From contig JAAUPO010000119.1 of the NCBI GenBank assembly GCA_012033095.1, positions 1 through 7,030 of the forward strand: DNA of 7,030 nt, given 5' to 3'. The DNA comes from Synechococcaceae cyanobacterium RL_1_2 (lineage in GTDB: Bacteria > Cyanobacteriota > Cyanobacteriia > Cyanobacteriales > JAAUPO01). The translations under genes and the position numbers were made by a program. Positions 5,693 through 7,030 of the stretch are shown here, piece after piece (within the stretch, counting starts at the first letter, position 1; every line of letters begins with the position of its first letter). Under the pieces are notes generated by a model. It did not search any database and was not told where the DNA came from. It saw nothing but the letters and a program-made list of their open reading frames with translations.

Positions 5693-5760
5693 GGGCTAGG
5701 TTTGAACCTGCTTTGTTATTTTGCGGTTAAGCCTTCTTAGGGTGCTCCTAACTTGCGGTT

Positions 5761-5768
5761 GCGATCGC
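5761..5768. repeat. HIP1 octamer GCGATCGC
   Basis: Third of four HIP1 sites in the window, in the gene-poor stretch. Confidence 0.9.
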
Positions 5769-5891
5769 TACAGATAGGGCAGGACACAACCAATGCACTA
5801 ACAAGCAATGCAGTAGAATGTATTGAAGTTTCAATCCATCTGAACAGCTGTAATGAATGAGGGAGTGCCCAAGTTCTTTGATGGCAAAATT

Positions 5892-5915
5892 CACAGACTA
5901 GCTCAGAGACTAGCT
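5892..5915 (+). repeat. 12-bp tandem repeat, two copies
   Basis: CACAGACTAGCT (5892-5903) followed directly by CAGAGACTAGCT (5904-5915), one mismatch. Confidence 0.6.
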
Positions 5916-5953
5916 TTGTCGTTTATAGCCAAGATGGTTTTTTGCAATGGCCG

Positions 5954-5969
5954 TGGTTTATTTAAACCA
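5954..5969. promoter_or_regulatory. Palindrome TGGTTTA-TT-TAAACCA, candidate operator
   Basis: A perfect 7-bp inverted repeat with a 2-base centre, about 100 bases upstream of the predicted -10 of the flavoprotein gene. It shares half-sites with 1231-1253 and the 12-mer AACCAACTATTT with 1031-1042. A weaker ACTAT/ATAGT pair follows directly. The binding factor is unknown. Confidence 0.35.
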
Positions 5970-6070
5970 ACTATTTCAAAATATAGTTCATTGGATTTAG
6001 TATGGGATTTCTGCTCCTTGCCATAGGCTAATTTTATCTCTATTTATTCCCCGTAATTATTCCAAAAGAT

Positions 6071-6076
6071 TATAAT
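6071..6076 (+). promoter_or_regulatory. Predicted -10 box of the flavoprotein gene
   Basis: Perfect TATAAT. No good -35 lies 16-18 bases upstream, which would fit an activator-dependent promoter. The inferred transcript start is near 6083, leaving about 75 bases of leader before the ATG at 6159. Confidence 0.4.
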
Positions 6077-6158
6077 TACTATTTCAAAACCATTACATTG
6101 CAGACATGGGATTTGATGGTTGATGAAGCTCCATGGAAAACACAAACTTTTTCTTTTT

Positions 6159-6743
6159 ATGACCCAAGCTCCATGGCGATCGCTTTTAGCTGGTGCGCTC
6201 CATAAAAATCGTTCTTTACCCTCTAGCCGTTATGTTCACCTAGCGACGATCAGGCCGGAGGGCACCCCTGCCAATCGGACGATCGTATTTCGGGGATTTG
6301 CCTCCGAATCAGATTATTTACAATTTGTCACCGATCGCCGTAGTGAAAAAATTCATGACCTTAAGCATCAAGCGATCGGGGAGTTGTGTTGGTATTTTCC
6401 CAAAAGTAGAGAGCAATTTCGGATTCAGGGCCATCTTGTCTTAGTTGATTCATCCTGCCATGATCCCGATCTATTAAAACTGAGAGCGAGCCTTTGGCAT
6501 AACCTCTCTGACCAAGGCCGCATTCAATTTGCCTGGCCAGAACCAAAAGGATTAAGGGATTTAACTGTTAACGATCAATTTTTCCCCCCTTCACCCGATC
6601 GCGATCAAGTAAACGAGCATTTTTGTGGCCTAATCCTAGAACCCCAACAAGTGGATCATTTACAACTCAAAGGTAATCCCCAGGATCGATGCTTATACCA
6701 GCTCCATGATGGGAATTGGACTAAACAACAAGTTAACCCCTAG
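6159..6743 (+). CDS. Pyridoxamine 5'-phosphate oxidase-like FMN-binding split-barrel protein
   Basis: A 194-aa flavoprotein of the PNPOx-like group found in cyanobacteria (pyridoxamine-phosphate-oxidase-related, Pyridox_oxase_2-like domain). True PNPOx converts pyridoxamine or pyridoxine 5'-phosphate to pyridoxal 5'-phosphate with FMN and oxygen; for this subgroup the substrate is not established. Seen in order: APWRSLLAGALHKNRSLPSS (4-23), the split-barrel strand LATIRPEGTPANRTIVFRGF (28-47), FVTDRRSEKIHDL (56-68) in the usual FMN-phosphate region, CWYFPKSREQFRIQGHL (77-93), RASLWHNLSDQGRIQFAWP (109-127) and a C-terminal VDHLQLKGNPQDRCLYQL (165-182). I chose the ATG at 6159 because family members begin near the APWR motif; ATG 6123 or TTG 6120 would add 12 or 13 residues with no family match. 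No Shine-Dalgarno precedes any candidate. A HIP1 site lies within codons 6-9. Confidence 0.85.
   Translation: MTQAPWRSLLAGALHKNRSLPSSRYVHLATIRPEGTPANRTIVFRGFASESDYLQFVTDRRSEKIHDLKHQAIGELCWYFPKSREQFRIQGHLVLVDSSCHDPDLLKLRASLWHNLSDQGRIQFAWPEPKGLRDLTVNDQFFPPSPDRDQVNEHFCGLILEPQQVDHLQLKGNPQDRCLYQLHDGNWTKQQVNP
6176..6183. repeat. HIP1 octamer inside the flavoprotein gene
   Basis: GCGATCGC in codons 6-9 of the flavoprotein gene; the fourth HIP1 site in the window. Confidence 0.9.
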
Positions 6744-6824
6744 CAGGGCATCAAAATCCAGCGCAAACCAGCATAATAGCGATCGGTTAAACCCACCTAT
6801 TGAAGCTTGGGCAATTGGGGGTAA

Positions 6825-6854
6825 GATGATCCATGAAAAATTTATTTCATCATC
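6825..6854. other. Imperfect hairpin between flavoprotein and membrane-protein genes
   Basis: GATGAT (6825-6830) pairs with ATCATC (6849-6854), and inside it GAAA pairs with TTTC across a loop, with a 4-base bulge on the left; alternatively ATGAAA (6833-6838) pairs with TTTCAT (6845-6850). It lies in the leader of the downstream gene, 13 bases before its ribosome binding site. It lacks the GC-rich stem and T-run of a terminator. Confidence 0.3.
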
Positions 6855-6866
6855 ATTTATCAAATC

Positions 6867-6870
6867 GGAG
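6867..6870 (+). promoter_or_regulatory. Ribosome binding site GGAG
   Basis: GGAG seven bases before the ATG at 6878; it fixes the start of the membrane-protein gene. Confidence 0.75.
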
Positions 6871-6877
6871 ATTAATC

Positions 6878-7030
6878 ATGAGTAAAGAGTGGTGGACATG
6901 GTATATCAAAGCCCAGATCGGAGTGTTAATGTTTCCCGCTGGTTTATGCCTATTTGGGGAAGCCGTATCCCGACGCATTGAAGGAGAACCTTGGTTTTGG
7001 ATTGGCACTGCTAGCTTAACAGTGATTAAT
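6878..7030 (+). CDS. Small membrane protein, N-terminal 51 residues (runs off the window)
   Basis: An open frame from ATG 6878 with a well placed GGAG, still open at the last base. It begins MSKEWWTWYIKAQIGVLMFP. A first membrane segment spans about residues 11-28 (AQIGVLMFPAGLCLFGEA), followed by a basic/acidic turn SRRIEGEP and the start of a second hydrophobic segment (WFWIGTASLTVIN). The N-terminus is rich in Trp. The layout suggests a short two-helix inner- or thylakoid-membrane protein. I do not recognise a named family and the C-terminus is unseen, so no function is given. Confidence 0.7.
   Translation, partial: MSKEWWTWYIKAQIGVLMFPAGLCLFGEAVSRRIEGEPWFWIGTASLTVIN

Larger units (their letters stand above)
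5693..6070. other. Gene-poor stretch upstream of the flavoprotein gene
   Basis: Contains a HIP1 octamer (5761-5768), a small TTAGG/CCTAA hairpin near 5739-5753, a 12-bp tandem pair (5892-5903 and 5904-5915, CAsAGACTAGCT) and the TGGTTTA/TAAACCA palindrome (5954-5969). A 57-codon frame (5853-6026, +) is open but has no ribosome binding site and resembles nothing I know, so I do not call it a gene. Confidence 0.45.

Noticed and set aside
5698..5716. GGTTTGAACC as the T-arm of a tRNA
   Set aside because: It resembles a T-loop, but the flanking bases do not form the T-stem, acceptor or anticodon arms.
5853..6026. 57-codon open frame on the plus strand
   Set aside because: No ribosome binding site, no recognisable family, includes a tandem repeat and the TGGTTTA palindrome; open frames of this length are common by chance.
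6361..6546. 61-residue minus-strand open frame inside the flavoprotein gene
   Set aside because: Antisense to a conserved gene; no start signals and no family resemblance.
1..7030. Genome of a reduced cyanobacterial endosymbiont, suggested by the broken genes
   Set aside because: Coding GC content looks too high for the known very AT-rich symbionts, transposable elements are plentiful, and the frameshifts may be sequencing errors.

Overview
This window looks like chromosomal DNA from a cyanobacterium. The main evidence is four copies of the palindromic octamer GCGATCGC (HIP1) in 7 kb, where about one per 65 kb is expected by chance. The protein families agree: a D27-like carotenoid isomerase relative, a cyanobacterial-type pyridoxamine-phosphate-oxidase-like flavoprotein and an M20D amidohydrolase. 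Base composition is moderate in genes and AT-rich between them. I cannot fix the genus from the sequence alone.

Layout. Bases 1-786 hold no gene. They carry a miniature element with 15-bp inverted ends (30-157), a 41-bp perfect direct repeat (159-199 and 366-406) and, between the repeat copies, a second small element with 'AGGACAAAA' ends and a possible transposase zinc-ribbon relic. A strong hairpin terminator (696-732) follows a 46-residue small protein on the minus strand (787-927). Next come a D27-like gene (+, 1373-2039) and, converging on it with a 14-bp overlap, a two-gene minus-strand operon: a family 9 glycosyltransferase (2611-3579) followed by a GmhB-like HAD phosphatase (2026-2618). 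A 313-bp gap containing a good promoter for that operon separates it from an M20D metallo-amidohydrolase (-, 3893-5082). Bases 5083-6158 are a gene-poor stretch rich in miniature-element ends and tandem repeats. Last are a PPOX-like flavoprotein (+, 6159-6743) and the first 51 codons of a small membrane protein that runs off the end (+, 6878 onward).

Three genes (D27-like, gmhB-like, M20D) are each broken by single-base deletions, four in all. Every deletion lies in or next to a short base run or doublet. Reading resumes perfectly afterwards with conserved motifs intact. Either these are sequencing errors in a draft assembly or the genes have been lost very recently; the sequence alone cannot decide.

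How the genes work together: the glycosyltransferase and GmhB-like phosphatase overlap by 8 nt and probably act together in making or attaching a surface sugar (heptose-like lipopolysaccharide or related glycan). The other genes look functionally independent. I did not find a convincing new multi-gene system. The best leads are the small 46-aa protein, the nested repeat structures, and a recurring TGGTTTA/TAAACCA palindrome upstream of several genes.
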